The notes under the pieces were generated by a model. That model searched no databases, was not told the origin of the DNA, and saw nothing but the letters and a program-made list of their open reading frames with translations. A DNA stretch of 64,000 nucleotides from JBBDMC01 sp963775235 (GTDB taxonomy: Bacteria > Pseudomonadota > Alphaproteobacteria > Rhizobiales > Kaistiaceae), in assembly GCA_963775235.1 (NCBI GenBank), contig CAVZHY010000004.1, forward strand, positions 62,001 through 126,000. The letters are read 5' to 3'. Within the stretch, counting starts at the first letter, position 1. Each line of letters opens with the position of its first letter. The position numbers and the translations under genes are program-made. Positions 16,652-25,547 of the stretch are shown here, piece by piece.

Positions 16652-18481
16652 ATGACCATGGCGATGGCCAGGAACGAAGCTGCCGGCACCGTCCGCAGGA
16701 TTGCGATCCTGTTTGCCATTGCGTTCGTCGCGGTGGTCGTCGTGCTCGCCCTGCTCGGGCAGTTCGGTCTTTCCGACGCGGCGCTGGCGGCGATCCTGGC
16801 CGGAGCCACGCTCGTCACCTTCATCGTCGTCGGGTTCAATGCCCGCACGATGCAAACCTCGCTCTTCTACCTCGCCGGCCGCGCGGTGCCGCCAGTCGCC
16901 AATGGCATGGCCGGCGCGGGCGCCTTCATGTCGGGCGCAGTATTTCTCGGCCTTGCCGGTGTCTTCTTCGCTGACCCTCGGGCGGCACTGGCACTCACTC
17001 TCGGCTGGTCGTTCGGCTTCGTCATGCTGGCGGTCCTGTTCGCCCCCTACCTGCGCAAGTCCGGCGCATATGGCGTCGCCGATTTTCTCGCCATCCGCTA
17101 CGGCGGCAGGGCGGTGCGCGTAATCGCGGCGTTGGTCGTGAGCCTGTCCCTTATCGTGGCGCTGGCGGCCGCACTCGCCACCTCCGCTTTCGTCGGAACG
17201 GCCGCGTTCGGGCTTTCGCCGGCGACGGGGGTGGCGACGGGCGCCGTCGTCGTTTTGGGCTGTACGCTGCTCGGTGGCATGCAGGGCGTCACCATCGCCG
17301 GCATTGTCCAGTACATCGTGGCTGCGATCGCGTTCCTCGCCCCGGCGGTGTTCGTCTCCGCCAGCGATTTTTCACTGCCGGTGCCTGAACTCACCTTCGG
17401 TGGCGCGGCAGCGCAGGCAACCGCGCTTGCCGCTGCCGGCGGGCAACTGGCGTCGGCCGGCGTCGGGCGTTTCCTTCCGTTCGCCCCGACGGGCGGGTTC
17501 GGATTTTTCGCGGCGATCGTGTCGCTGTCCGCCGGTGTCGCGGTCCTGCCGCACCTGCTGATGCGATCGGCCACGGCCAGCGACGTCCGGTCGGCACGCT
17601 CATCGGTTGGCTGGTCGCTGGTCTTCGTGCTGGTCATTGCCTTGACCGCGCCGGCCTACGCCGCCTTCGCCAGGCTCGCCATCATGCGCGGGGTCGTGGG
17701 CGCGGCGGCGAACGCGCTGCCCGACTGGATATTCACCTTCGGCAACCTTGGCCTGGTGAAGATTTGCGGTACCGACGCGGTGTCATCCAATGCGGTCACC
17801 GCGGCCTGCGCCGCCGGCCCGATCTTCGCTCCGCAACTGGCCGTCAGCGGGGATGCCGTTGTGCTCGCCTGGCCCGATATTCTCGGACTGCCGTTCATCC
17901 TGATCATACTGGTGGCGGTCGGCGCCCTCGCGGCCGCGCTCGGCGCCGCCAGCGCTCTTGCGTTTGCCATTGCCGGATCGCTCGGCCACGACCTCTACGC
18001 CCGCGTTTTCGCCCGGAGGGCGTCGGCTGGCCGCCAGCTTGCGGTCACCCGGTTCCTGCTGATCGCCGTGGTGGCGGTGGGGGGGTGGATTGCCGTCAGC
18101 CGCGCCGACGACGCCTTCGCGCTGGCGCTGACCGCGCTCTCGTTGTCGGCCGGCGGCTTGTTTCCGGCCATGTTCGCGGCGGTCTGGTGGCGACGGGCCA
18201 ACGGCGTCGCTGCCGCGACCGGGATGGTCGCCGGTTTCGCGGCAACCGCGGTCATCATCCTGATGCACCGTTATCCGGGCCTGCTGCCGACCGGGCTGCC
18301 GCGCATCGGCTCGATGGGCCTGTCGGAGCTGTCCGCGGCGATCGTCGGATTGCCCGTGGGCTTCGCCGCGATCGCCGCCGTCAGCCTGCTCACCGCGCCG
18401 CCGTCTGCCGATCGCCTGGCCGTGCTCGACGCCATCCGACGTCCCGGCGGGCGTCCATTTGTCCAGGAGGGCGAAAGCTGA
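16652..18481 (+). CDS. VC_2705-subfamily sodium:solute symporter
   Basis: The 609-residue membrane protein has about 13-14 hydrophobic helices in the SSS fold. It shows the N-terminal FYLAGRAVPPVANGMAGAGA, GAYGVADFLAIRYGG, and GGMQGVTIAGIVQYI motifs of the family. Length above 550 and pairing with DUF4212 place it in the VC_2705 subfamily, members of which have been proposed to transport acetate or other organic acids with Na+. The prolyl aminopeptidase begins 2 bases after the stop, so the three genes form a unit. Confidence 0.92.
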   Translation: MTMAMARNEAAGTVRRIAILFAIAFVAVVVVLALLGQFGLSDAALAAILAGATLVTFIVVGFNARTMQTSLFYLAGRAVPPVANGMAGAGAFMSGAVFLGLAGVFFADPRAALALTLGWSFGFVMLAVLFAPYLRKSGAYGVADFLAIRYGGRAVRVIAALVVSLSLIVALAAALATSAFVGTAAFGLSPATGVATGAVVVLGCTLLGGMQGVTIAGIVQYIVAAIAFLAPAVFVSASDFSLPVPELTFGGAAAQATALAAAGGQLASAGVGRFLPFAPTGGFGFFAAIVSLSAGVAVLPHLLMRSATASDVRSARSSVGWSLVFVLVIALTAPAYAAFARLAIMRGVVGAAANALPDWIFTFGNLGLVKICGTDAVSSNAVTAACAAGPIFAPQLAVSGDAVVLAWPDILGLPFILIILVAVGALAAALGAASALAFAIAGSLGHDLYARVFARRASAGRQLAVTRFLLIAVVAVGGWIAVSRADDAFALALTALSLSAGGLFPAMFAAVWWRRANGVAAATGMVAGFAATAVIILMHRYPGLLPTGLPRIGSMGLSELSAAIVGLPVGFAAIAAVSLLTAPPSADRLAVLDAIRRPGGRPFVQEGES

Positions 18482-18483
18482 CC

Positions 18484-19467
18484 ATGTCCGAACCGCGCCG
18501 CGGCCTGTTCGCGCCAATTGAGCCCTACGCCACCCACCGGCTCAAGGTGTCGGCGCTTCACGATCTGCACGTCGCCGAGTACGGCAATCCGCACGGCAAG
18601 CCGGTGGTCATCCTCCACGGCGGGCCGGGCGCAGGTATCAACGCCACGATGCCGCGCTACCACGATCCCGACGCCTACCGGCTGGTGCTGTTCGATCAGC
18701 GCGGCTGCGGCCGCTCCACGCCCTACGCCGAGCTCGAGGAGAACACGACCTGGCACCTCGTCTCCGACATCGAGACGATCCGCCGGCACCTCGGCATCGA
18801 CCGCTGGCAGGTGTTCGGTGGCTCCTGGGGCTCATGCCTGGCGCTGGCCTACGCCGAGACGCACCCCGAACGGGTAAGCGAGCTGATCGTGCGGGGCATC
18901 TTCACGCTGCGCCGCTGGGAGATCGAATGGTTCTATCAGGAGGGCGCCTCGCGCCTGCTGCCGGAGGCCTTCGCCGAATACGTAAAGCCCATACCCGAGG
19001 GCGAACGAGGCGACATGGTCGCCGCTTACCACCGGCGGCTCACCGGCACGGACGAGGAGGCTAAGCTCGCCTGCGCCAGGGCCTGGTCGATGTGGGAAGG
19101 CGCCTCATTGTCGCTGCTGCCGGATCCGGGCCGGGTCGCCGCCTTCGGCGAACCTCGCTACGCCGTCGCGTTCGCCCGTATCGAGTGCCACTACTTCTAC
19201 AATCGGGGCTTCCTCGATTTCGACGGCCAGTTGATCGCCAACGCCGGCCGCATCGCGGGGATTCCGGGTGTCATCGTTCATGGCCGCTACGATCTGTGCA
19301 CGCCGGTCGCCAACGCATGGGACCTGGCGCAGATGTGGCCGCGGGCGACGCTGCGCATCGTCGCCGACAGTGGTCACGCGATGACCGAGCCGGGCATCAT
19401 CCACGAGCTCGTGATGGCGACGGAGATGTACAAGAGCGGACCGGCTGCGGACCTTGCCGGGTCGTGA
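18484..19467 (+). CDS. pip: Prolyl aminopeptidase (proline iminopeptidase)
   Basis: A 327-residue alpha/beta hydrolase of family S33. It contains the oxyanion motif HGGPGAG near residue 43, DQRGCGRSTP, the nucleophile in GGSWGS, RAWSMWEG, the acid in HGRYDLCTP, and His in DSGHAMTEPG. It removes N-terminal proline from peptides in the cytoplasm. It is tightly linked to the upstream symporter gene, which may only reflect cotranscription. Confidence 0.95.
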   Translation: MSEPRRGLFAPIEPYATHRLKVSALHDLHVAEYGNPHGKPVVILHGGPGAGINATMPRYHDPDAYRLVLFDQRGCGRSTPYAELEENTTWHLVSDIETIRRHLGIDRWQVFGGSWGSCLALAYAETHPERVSELIVRGIFTLRRWEIEWFYQEGASRLLPEAFAEYVKPIPEGERGDMVAAYHRRLTGTDEEAKLACARAWSMWEGASLSLLPDPGRVAAFGEPRYAVAFARIECHYFYNRGFLDFDGQLIANAGRIAGIPGVIVHGRYDLCTPVANAWDLAQMWPRATLRIVADSGHAMTEPGIIHELVMATEMYKSGPAADLAGS

Positions 19468-19574
19468 CGCCGGCACTTTTCTGCCGTTTCCGCCAGCCTT
19501 CATCCGGATTTGCCGGCCTGCCGGCACCTCAAAAAAGCGGCGACTGAACCCCCGGCGTATGCGAATATTGACCT

Positions 19575-20987
19575 ATGGCAATGCCCGGGGGCAGCGGCGC
19601 CCCACTCGCGGAGCGCGAGCCGTTGCTGGTGCGATTGGCCGAACTGGCCTTCGTCACGGTCATCTATTTTTTGGTGGCCAAGGGAAGCCTGGCTTTCGCC
19701 TCGATCAATCCCAGCGCCAACCCAATATGGCCACCGACCGGTCTTGCAATCGGCATCGTGCTCATCCGCGGCTATCGCGTTCTTCCTGCGATATTTGTCG
19801 GAGCTTTTGCGGCCAATGCCGTCACCACCGGTGGCTGGGCACTGCCATTGGCCATCGCCGCCGGCAACACCGGTGAGGCGTTTGTTGGAGCCTGGCTGAT
19901 CGACAAGTGGTTCGGCGGCGTGGGTGCATTTCAGACACCGTCGGGAATCGCAAGAGCCACATGTGCCTTTGTCTTGAGCACGGTGATCAGTGCCACCGTC
20001 GGAGTAGCGGCCCTTCGCATCGCCGGAGCGGTCACCTGGGCCGCGTCTGCGGCCGTCTGGATGACCTGGTGGTTGGGGGATGTGGCAGGCGCAGTCATGG
20101 TCGCGCCGGCAATTGTTCTCTGGGCAAACCGTCGCCGGCTCGGGTCGACGATCGACGGAAGTGAAGCACTGGCGATGCACGCTTCGGCCGTCATCGTGGG
20201 GCTGCTGGCTTTCGGTCCGTTGTTGCCGACTGCTCCGGGAAGAAACGGCGTGGCATTTGTCGCAACGGTGCCGCTCATGTGGGCTGCATTGCGCGGGGGA
20301 CCGCGCAACACGTCAACCGTCGCTCTTATTCTGTCGGCCTTCGCGGTCTGGGGGGTCGCAACCGGCCACGGGCCATTCATTCAATCGACGCTGAACGCTT
20401 CATTCCTGCTGCTGGTTTCGTTCATTGTCAGCATGACGCTTCCAAGCCTGGCTTTGAGTGCCGCCGTGACCTCAAGAGACCAGGCGCTCGCCGAAGCCGA
20501 TTTGGCGGTGCGCGCCGGTCGGGTCGGAATCTGGGATTGGAATCTGCTGACAAATGACGTCGTCTATTCGGAGCAGGCGAAGTTGATCTTCGGTTTTCCT
20601 CCTGGTGCGCCGGTCACCTACGAGCAGGTGCGCAAAGCCACGCATCCTGATGATTTTGCGACTGTCTCCGCACTGGTGCTCCGGGCGCATGATCCGATGA
20701 TCCGCGACAAGACACCTTACGAATATCGGATTACCCGGGCCGATCATTCGGAGCGCTGGGTGGCCGCAAGCGGCAGCACGATCTTCGATGGCGCGAAGGC
20801 AGTCCGTTACCTTGGGACCGTTCAGGACGTCACCGAGCAAAAGCGACTGTTGCATGCATTGAAGGACAGCAACACCAAGGTGAAGCTGGCCATGGCGGCC
20901 GGGCAGACACTGCCCACCTGGGCGTGCTTCACCGCGCGAACCATGTCGAAGAGGCGTCGCACTGCCTTTTCCACAAACCCGGATTGA
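19575..20987 (+). CDS. MASE1-PAS protein, apparently truncated
   Basis: Residues 1 to about 300 form a MASE1 membrane sensor domain with 8-9 helices, including NPIWPPTGLAIGIVLIRGYR. A PAS domain with PAC follows, from VRAGRVGIWDWN to RYLGTVQDVTEQK. After that the text LKDSNTKVKLAMAAGQ looks like the beginning of a second PAS, but then the sequence loses character and stops at residue 470. No kinase, GGDEF or EAL output is encoded. The truncation point near 20905-20920 coincides with the C-terminal end of the opposite-strand gene, so a rearrangement probably removed the output domain. Confidence 0.75.
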   Translation: MAMPGGSGAPLAEREPLLVRLAELAFVTVIYFLVAKGSLAFASINPSANPIWPPTGLAIGIVLIRGYRVLPAIFVGAFAANAVTTGGWALPLAIAAGNTGEAFVGAWLIDKWFGGVGAFQTPSGIARATCAFVLSTVISATVGVAALRIAGAVTWAASAAVWMTWWLGDVAGAVMVAPAIVLWANRRRLGSTIDGSEALAMHASAVIVGLLAFGPLLPTAPGRNGVAFVATVPLMWAALRGGPRNTSTVALILSAFAVWGVATGHGPFIQSTLNASFLLLVSFIVSMTLPSLALSAAVTSRDQALAEADLAVRAGRVGIWDWNLLTNDVVYSEQAKLIFGFPPGAPVTYEQVRKATHPDDFATVSALVLRAHDPMIRDKTPYEYRITRADHSERWVAASGSTIFDGAKAVRYLGTVQDVTEQKRLLHALKDSNTKVKLAMAAGQTLPTWACFTARTMSKRRRTAFSTNPD

Positions 20988-21340
20988 TCGGCAGGTGGCG
21001 CCGGCTCGGCGTCCGGGCGCGCCGCGAGGGCGTCGAACCGCGTGGCAAGGCTATCGACGCGCGCGTTCAGCGCATTGAGGTCGGTGGAAAGCTGACCGAC
21101 TTTGCCCGAGAGATCGTCGAGCTTTTGATCAAGGCCGGATTGATCGCCAAGCGGCTCGCATCGCCAGACGCCGTCGCGCTCCGTGCAATGGGAAAGCGAG
21201 CCGGTCCTGGTGTCGAGGCGGGTGAAGCCTTCCGGACCCGGCGCGATCTGGTAGCGGCCGGTCCCGCTGGCGGCATTCTGGGCGACCGCCGGCGCAACCA
21301 TGAGGAGAATCACGGCGACGGGAATCAGGTATCGGCGCAT
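20822..21340 (-). CDS. Exported coiled-coil protein, uncharacterised
   Basis: From the ATG at 21340 the protein has a signal peptide (RRYLIPVAVILLMVAPAVAQ) and a short conserved-looking domain (YQIAPGPEGFTRLDTRTG, CTERDGVWRCEPL) with two Cys. A heptad-like coiled coil follows from LDQKLDDLSGKVGQL. The text after VEKAVRRLFDMVRAVKH (encoded left of about 20920) is only the antisense of the MASE1-PAS gene, so the natural C-terminus is probably lost. The last 30 or so residues should not be trusted. Confidence 0.6.
   Translation of the reverse strand: MRRYLIPVAVILLMVAPAVAQNAASGTGRYQIAPGPEGFTRLDTRTGSLSHCTERDGVWRCEPLGDQSGLDQKLDDLSGKVGQLSTDLNALNARVDSLATRFDALAARPDAEPAPPADQSGFVEKAVRRLFDMVRAVKHAQVGSVCPAAMASFTLVLLSFNACNSRFCSVTS
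20901..20915. repeat. Small inverted repeat at the junction of two truncated genes
   Basis: GGGCAG, ACA, CTGCCC forms a perfect 6-bp stem with a 3-base loop. It lies exactly where the PAS-domain reading and the opposite-strand coiled-coil reading both lose sense, so it may mark a rearrangement breakpoint. It is too short to be a convincing terminator, and there is no T-tract. Confidence 0.4.
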
Positions 21341-21470
21341 GGCGCGAACTCCGTGACGAAACGCGCGGGATGGCCTCCACTCGCGCATATAGCACAAAGG
21401 CGTGCCGAACTGCATTGCCCCGATCAGACCCGGCGGATAGGGTCGCCGCGAATCCTGCGCGCGTGGTGTC

Positions 21471-21815
21471 ATGGCGACGATCTACAAGATATGCCCGGCC
21501 GCCGAATGGCGCGCAGCCGTCGAAGCAGGCGCGTTCCGCGGTTCGGAGGTGGATGTCCGCGACGGCTTCATTCATTTCTCGACGGCCGGACAGGTGGCCG
21601 AGACGGCGACCAGGCACTTCGCCGGGGCGCGCGGCCTGGTTCTGGTCGCCTTCGACGGGACGCGGCTGGGGTCAGCGCTGCGATACGAACCGTCGCGCGG
21701 CGGAGATCTGTTCCCGCACCTCTACGGGCCGCTCGATCCCTCGCTGGCGCTCTGGGTCAAGCCGTTGCCGCTCGGGACTGACGGTCGCCACGTCATCCCC
21801 GATCTCGCGCCGTGA
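21471..21815 (+). CDS. DUF952 family protein
   Basis: The 114-residue protein begins MATIYKICPAAEWRAAVEAG and contains the family hallmarks DGFIHFSTAGQVAETATRHF, LRYEPSRGGDLFPHLYGPL and a VIPDL end. DUF952 is related in fold to ADP-ribose-processing or glutathione-S-transferase-adjacent small proteins and lacks an experimentally fixed role. It overlaps pyrD by 4 bases (GTGA), indicating coupling. Confidence 0.9.
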   Translation: MATIYKICPAAEWRAAVEAGAFRGSEVDVRDGFIHFSTAGQVAETATRHFAGARGLVLVAFDGTRLGSALRYEPSRGGDLFPHLYGPLDPSLALWVKPLPLGTDGRHVIPDLAP

Positions 21816-22876
21816 GCTACCGTCTGGTCCGGCCGCTCCTCTTCGCGCTCGATGCGGAGATGGCGCACCGGCTGACCCTGCAGGCGCTGGCTCTGCGCGG
21901 CCGGCGATCGCCGCCGGCGCCCGATGCTCGTCTCATGCGCCACGTCCTTGGCCTCGACTTTCCCAACCCGCTCGGCCTCGCCGCCGGCTTCGACAAGAAC
22001 GGTGAGGTGCCCGGCCCGGCGCTCGGCCTCGGATTCGGGTTCGTCGAGGTCGGTACCGTGACGCCGCGGCCGCAGGCCGGCAATTCACGGCCGCGTGTTT
22101 TCCGGCTGCCGGAGGACCACGCGATTATCAACCGGCTGGGGTTCAACAACGATGGCTTCGAAGCGCTGGAGCGTCACCTTCGCCGACGAGGCGGCGGAGG
22201 CATCGTCGGCGTCAATATCGGGGCCAATCGCGACAGCGTCGACCGCACCGCCGACTACGCTGCCGGAGTTGCCCGCTTTGCAGCGATTGCGGATTACCTG
22301 ACCGTCAATATCTCCTCCCCCAACACACCCGGCCTCCGCGACCTCCAGGAGCGCACGGCCCTGGGCGATCTTCTCGCCCGCGTGAACGAAGCGCGACAGG
22401 CTGCGGCAAGCCTTGTTCCGATCCTCGTCAAGATCGCCCCCGATCTTGATGACGATGCCATTGCGGCGACCGTCGACGCCGCCGTCGACGCCGGAATCGA
22501 CGGCATGATCGTCACCAACACCACCGTGGCGCGCGATGGGTTGGGCGACGCGGCACGGGCAGGGGAGGTGGGCGGCCTTTCCGGGCGGCCGCTCTTTCGC
22601 CGTTCCACGGTGGTCCTCGCAAAGGTGCGTCGACGGGCCGAAAACCGCCTGGCGCTTGTGGGCGTCGGCGGCATCGATTCAACCGACAGCGCCTGGTCCA
22701 AGATCGCGGCCGGCGCCGACCTGGTCCAGCTTTACACCGGCATGGTCTACGCGGGACCGCGCCTGCCTGCGCGCATCCTCACCGGCCTCGCCGAGCGCCT
22801 CGATCGTGAAGGGATGGCCTCGATCGCCGACGTCGTCGGCACCGAAACGGATCGCTGGGCCGCGCTCGGCCTTTGA
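21812..22876 (+). CDS. pyrD: Dihydroorotate dehydrogenase (quinone), class 2
   Basis: A 354-residue flavoprotein of pyrimidine synthesis that oxidises dihydroorotate to orotate with quinone. The N-terminal amphipathic helix (RPLLFALDAEMAHRLTLQAL) for membrane association marks class 2. Further motifs are LAAGFDKNGE, GTVTPRPQAGN, NRLGFNNDG, the catalytic Ser in NISSPNTPGLRDLQ, VTNTTVARDG and LYTGMVYAGP. The start is GTG, overlapping the DUF952 stop. Confidence 0.97.
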   Translation: MSYRLVRPLLFALDAEMAHRLTLQALALRGRRSPPAPDARLMRHVLGLDFPNPLGLAAGFDKNGEVPGPALGLGFGFVEVGTVTPRPQAGNSRPRVFRLPEDHAIINRLGFNNDGFEALERHLRRRGGGGIVGVNIGANRDSVDRTADYAAGVARFAAIADYLTVNISSPNTPGLRDLQERTALGDLLARVNEARQAAASLVPILVKIAPDLDDDAIAATVDAAVDAGIDGMIVTNTTVARDGLGDAARAGEVGGLSGRPLFRRSTVVLAKVRRRAENRLALVGVGGIDSTDSAWSKIAAGADLVQLYTGMVYAGPRLPARILTGLAERLDREGMASIADVVGTETDRWAALGL

Positions 22877-22924
22877 AGCGGGTCCCGCTTCGCGGAATCG
22901 GCGACCCGCCGTCTCGTCATTTCC

Positions 22925-22974
22925 ACGCAATTTCGACCGGAAAAGCGGAAGCCACTTTTTCCGGTAATGGCTTC
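22925..22974. repeat. REP-like dispersed repeat, copy 2
   Basis: The plus strand GCAATTTCGACCGGAAAAGC continues with GGAAGCCACTTTTTCCGGTA and ATGGCTT. It aligns over its length with copy 1 at 14405-14452, with many substitutions and one extra T. It is in the ordinary intergenic setting between pyrD and the convergent DUF6460 gene, and its GGAAAA/TTTTCC arms could act in transcript ends. Confidence 0.6.
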
Positions 22975-23260
22975 AGACCTTGGCGCGACCGCGGCTGCCG
23001 AACTTGAGCAGTCGGATCACCAGCCACACCGGGAAGACGATAATGGCGCCGATGAGGAAATAACGCCAGGCCCACACGATGGTGTCGAAACCGGACTCAT
23101 AGATTTGCCGGATCAGGCGCCTGAGGCTGTTAACGATGTCGAACGGCGACACGCCGAGCGCGCTCAGGACGACACCGACGATGAACGACAGCACCACCAG
23201 GCGAATGATAACGCCGCCGGGCGAGCCGCCGAAGAAGCGCGCGACCGTATCTCTGTTCAT
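22973..23260 (-). CDS. DUF6460-type small integral membrane protein
   Basis: The 95-residue protein starts MNRDTVARFFGGSPGGVIIR and has two hydrophobic helices, VVLSFIVGVVLSALGV and YFLIGAIIVFPVWLVIRLL. A short region between them contains SLRRLIRQIYESGFDTIVW. I recognise the layout of the DUF6460 family of alphaproteobacteria, which has no known function. It is convergent with pyrD. Confidence 0.8.
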   Translation of the reverse strand: MNRDTVARFFGGSPGGVIIRLVVLSFIVGVVLSALGVSPFDIVNSLRRLIRQIYESGFDTIVWAWRYFLIGAIIVFPVWLVIRLLKFGSRGRAKV

Positions 23261-23385
23261 CCTGACCTCCGCGCCACACCTCTACGCCGCCCTTATTAGG
23301 CGACGCCAGGAGCGCCGTCCAATCGTCACCGGGCCCGGACAAGGGCTTGACAGAGCCAGCCGGGCGCCCTTCAAGTCGTCATGAC

Positions 23386-23459
23386 GCGGGTGTAGTTCAA
23401 TGGCAGAACGGCAGCTTCCCAAGCTGCATACGAGGGTTCGATTCCCTTCACCCGCTCCA
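23386..23459 (+). tRNA. tRNA-Gly (CCC)
   Basis: The 74-base cloverleaf starts GCGGGTGTAGTTCAATGG. It has anticodon CCC within CTTCCCAAG, T-loop GTTCGATTC, acceptor partner CACCCGC and an encoded TCCA. A tyrosine recombinase gene starts its 3' end only 49 bases downstream, which marks this tRNA as an integration site. Confidence 0.97.
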
Positions 23460-23507
23460 GCACTTAGCCCATCCACCATAGACGGGTTTTGCTCGTGGTT
23501 TTGCAAT

Positions 23508-24527
23508 TCACGTTCTCCTTTCCGCCTGATTGAGTTGATCGATCAGCGCACGAGTCGCTGCCGTCCGGTCGACGTAGCGCCGGATGATCTTGTCGACCGA
23601 CTGCTCCTCCCAGCCCATGATCTCGGCTATCGCGCGCACGGGGATCCCGGCGAGGTAAAATCGCGTCGCCGCCGTGCCTCGGAGGTCGTTGAAGTGCAGG
23701 TCGACCTCGGCCAGCCCAGCGTCGATCTTCGCCTTGTTGAAACTTGAACCGAGACCGTTCTCGGTCCACGGCCTTCTGCGTGAACTGGTGAGGACCGTAG
23801 TCGCGCGCTTGGGGATAGCACCGATCACGTCGCGCAACGCATCGTAAAGCGGGATGATGGCCTCCCGCCTCAGCCGGCTCTTGCGGGTCCGAACAACGAT
23901 TGCGTCTTCACCAATATGCGTCCACGACAGGCGCACCAAGTCGCCGAGCCGCAGGCCGGTGTGGGCGGAGAGATCGACAGCGTATGCGATCTCGATCGAA
24001 CACATCCTTTTCAGCCGCGCGATATCATCGGGCGACCAGATGACCTCGGCGCGGCTGACGGAATAGAGCTGCTTTATGCCTTCGCACGGGTTGGCGCCGA
24101 GACGTCCGAGTTCTACACCGTGGGAAAGCACGCGCGACAGCACCTGCATCGCATAGTCCGCGGTGCGGGGTCGGTCGGCGTAGCGGCTCCGCCACCGGCG
24201 AATCACGGGCCTGATTTTGTCGGGACGATCGAATTGCGCCAAGCGAAGGGGACCGAAGTGCTCCCCGATACGATCGAGCCATGTCGACCAATTGCGTCTC
24301 GTGGATTCGGCGAGCTCGATGTAGGGGCCAGCACGATACAGCGCCACCAGCGACCGCAAGGTGCCATCATCCGGGCCCCGGCGGCCGTCGCGGGCTTCGT
24401 GATACGAGGCGATGAATTCCGGCGATCCCGGCTGACCACGCAGCCGCGGGCCACCGCGCCATGCGTAATAGTAGATTTTGCCCTTCGCGCGAACCTTGGC
24501 AACGCCCTTCAGATCAACCCGGACCAT
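23508..24527 (-). CDS. Tyrosine recombinase of an integrative element
   Basis: The 339-residue integrase has an N-terminal SAM-like core-binding part and a catalytic domain. Active residues are visible: Arg in TGLRLGDLVRLSW, HFNDLRGTAATRF (His and Arg), Trp in MGWEEQSVDKI replacing the second His as in many phage integrases, and Tyr in IIRRYVDRTAA. It is encoded convergently right behind tRNA-Gly, the usual arrangement for site-specific integration into the tRNA 3' end. Its start overlaps the upstream 67-residue gene by 14 bases. Confidence 0.93.
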   Translation of the reverse strand: MVRVDLKGVAKVRAKGKIYYYAWRGGPRLRGQPGSPEFIASYHEARDGRRGPDDGTLRSLVALYRAGPYIELAESTRRNWSTWLDRIGEHFGPLRLAQFDRPDKIRPVIRRWRSRYADRPRTADYAMQVLSRVLSHGVELGRLGANPCEGIKQLYSVSRAEVIWSPDDIARLKRMCSIEIAYAVDLSAHTGLRLGDLVRLSWTHIGEDAIVVRTRKSRLRREAIIPLYDALRDVIGAIPKRATTVLTSSRRRPWTENGLGSSFNKAKIDAGLAEVDLHFNDLRGTAATRFYLAGIPVRAIAEIMGWEEQSVDKIIRRYVDRTAATRALIDQLNQAERRT

Positions 24528-24717
24528 TTCGAGCCTCGAATTCGTGTAGTTCGCAATCGAGATCGTCTTCGACAGGAGATGTTTCCCTCAGCGCCACAAT
24601 AACGATCTTGCCGTCTGCGCCAACCTCCACCCGTCCGACCTCGACTCCTGCAGCGCGCACGGCGCGCACCGCTCGTGTGAGGTCGGCCTGCCGAAATGGC
24701 GATGCGCCCCTGTTCAT
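24514..24717 (-). CDS. Small phage-type protein upstream of integrase, 67 aa
   Basis: The sequence MNRGASPFRQADLTRAVRAV followed by AAGVEVGRVEVGADGKIVIV has a helix-turn then beta-hairpin feel. Short proteins of this pattern commonly precede integrases in rhizobial and related prophages; some could act as excisionase-like factors, but I cannot show that. It overlaps the integrase at its 3' end and the 197-residue gene (ATGA) at its 5' end. Confidence 0.7.
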   Translation of the reverse strand: MNRGASPFRQADLTRAVRAVRAAGVEVGRVEVGADGKIVIVALRETSPVEDDLDCELHEFEARNGPG

Positions 24718-25307
24718 CTGTCGGAGCTGTGGTCGTCTTGCGCATGGATCGCCATTGCATGGGCTCTGCGGTGGGTCGCAGGGTCAGGGGCCCGATCGGC
24801 GACCGCGGCCGCTATCTCGCGCAGCTGACGCCTTGCGTCGCCGGGTCCAAGGGCAACATTCGCCTCGACCACGTCCAGCAGAAGGTCGAGCTCGAGTACG
24901 AAGATGGTCCCACCGCGAGAGCTAGCATCACGGATCACGTCCGCCGAGACATCGTCGGCCACCCCTGGCTCTGCCGCGGGGCCGGTGCGCAGGTCAAGCT
25001 TGACGACGACGATGCGCCGGACTGGATCGCGGCGCGCGTCGACCAGCTCGTCGATCGCAGGTACCACGGCGGTACCGACGGCCACCAGGTGCTCGGGCGA
25101 CCACGCCCATTCCGCCAGGCGCCGCGCCGCAGGGGCCTTGGCTGCATGCTGATAGCCAGTGAAGATCACGTGGTCCCCCCGCCGCGGCGCGCCGTCCTGG
25201 TGCTGAGGGCGATCGCTGCCGCCGCTCGCGACGATCGCCGCCCCCCGGCACCAAGCTGAACAGTTCAAGCCAGGATGCCGCCATTGAATCCAGTCGTTGT
25301 CGCTCAT
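24714..25307 (-). CDS. Hypothetical protein of the integrated element, 197 aa
   Basis: Begins MSDNDWIQWRHPGLN. The rest is rich in Ala, Asp, Val and Arg with no clear motif. Part of the sequence might be over-extended open frame in GC-rich DNA, but the ATGA overlaps with both a short upstream frame and the 67-residue gene downstream support translation. No function can be proposed. Confidence 0.5.
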   Translation of the reverse strand: MSDNDWIQWRHPGLNCSAWCRGAAIVASGGSDRPQHQDGAPRRGDHVIFTGYQHAAKAPAARRLAEWAWSPEHLVAVGTAVVPAIDELVDARRDPVRRIVVVKLDLRTGPAAEPGVADDVSADVIRDASSRGGTIFVLELDLLLDVVEANVALGPGDARRQLREIAAAVADRAPDPATHRRAHAMAIHAQDDHSSDR

Positions 25308-25382
25308 ACCGCGGCCGCGCCGTCCATGAACTGCCGCCGCTGCTGCGCCCTGTCGTGTTCGGCCATGCCTAGTGCGTCACCC

Positions 25383-25502
25383 TTATCGCGATGGGCCGCG
25401 GACGTCGGCGAGACGAAGCTCAACGATCGCCACACTGCCTCGGCTTAGCGGCCCCACGCCAAGTTCCACTTTGATGGTCTCGCCATCTATGCGATTTGTC
25501 AC
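25383..25502 (-). CDS. Possible 39-aa protein with GTG start
   Basis: A GTG-started frame gives TNRIDGETIKVELGVGPLSR then a β-rich end VAIVELRLADVRGPSR, which looks protein-like. There is no clear Shine-Dalgarno. A second short frame (25304-25366, starting MAEHDRAQQRRQFMDG) then ends with an ATGA overlap onto the 197-residue gene. Both could be small phage-type genes or chance. Confidence 0.25.
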   Translation of the reverse strand: MTNRIDGETIKVELGVGPLSRGSVAIVELRLADVRGPSR

Positions 25503-25547
25503 TGGGAGACATTGGGACTTACGGGGGGCATGTCCCCCCCCCGGCGG

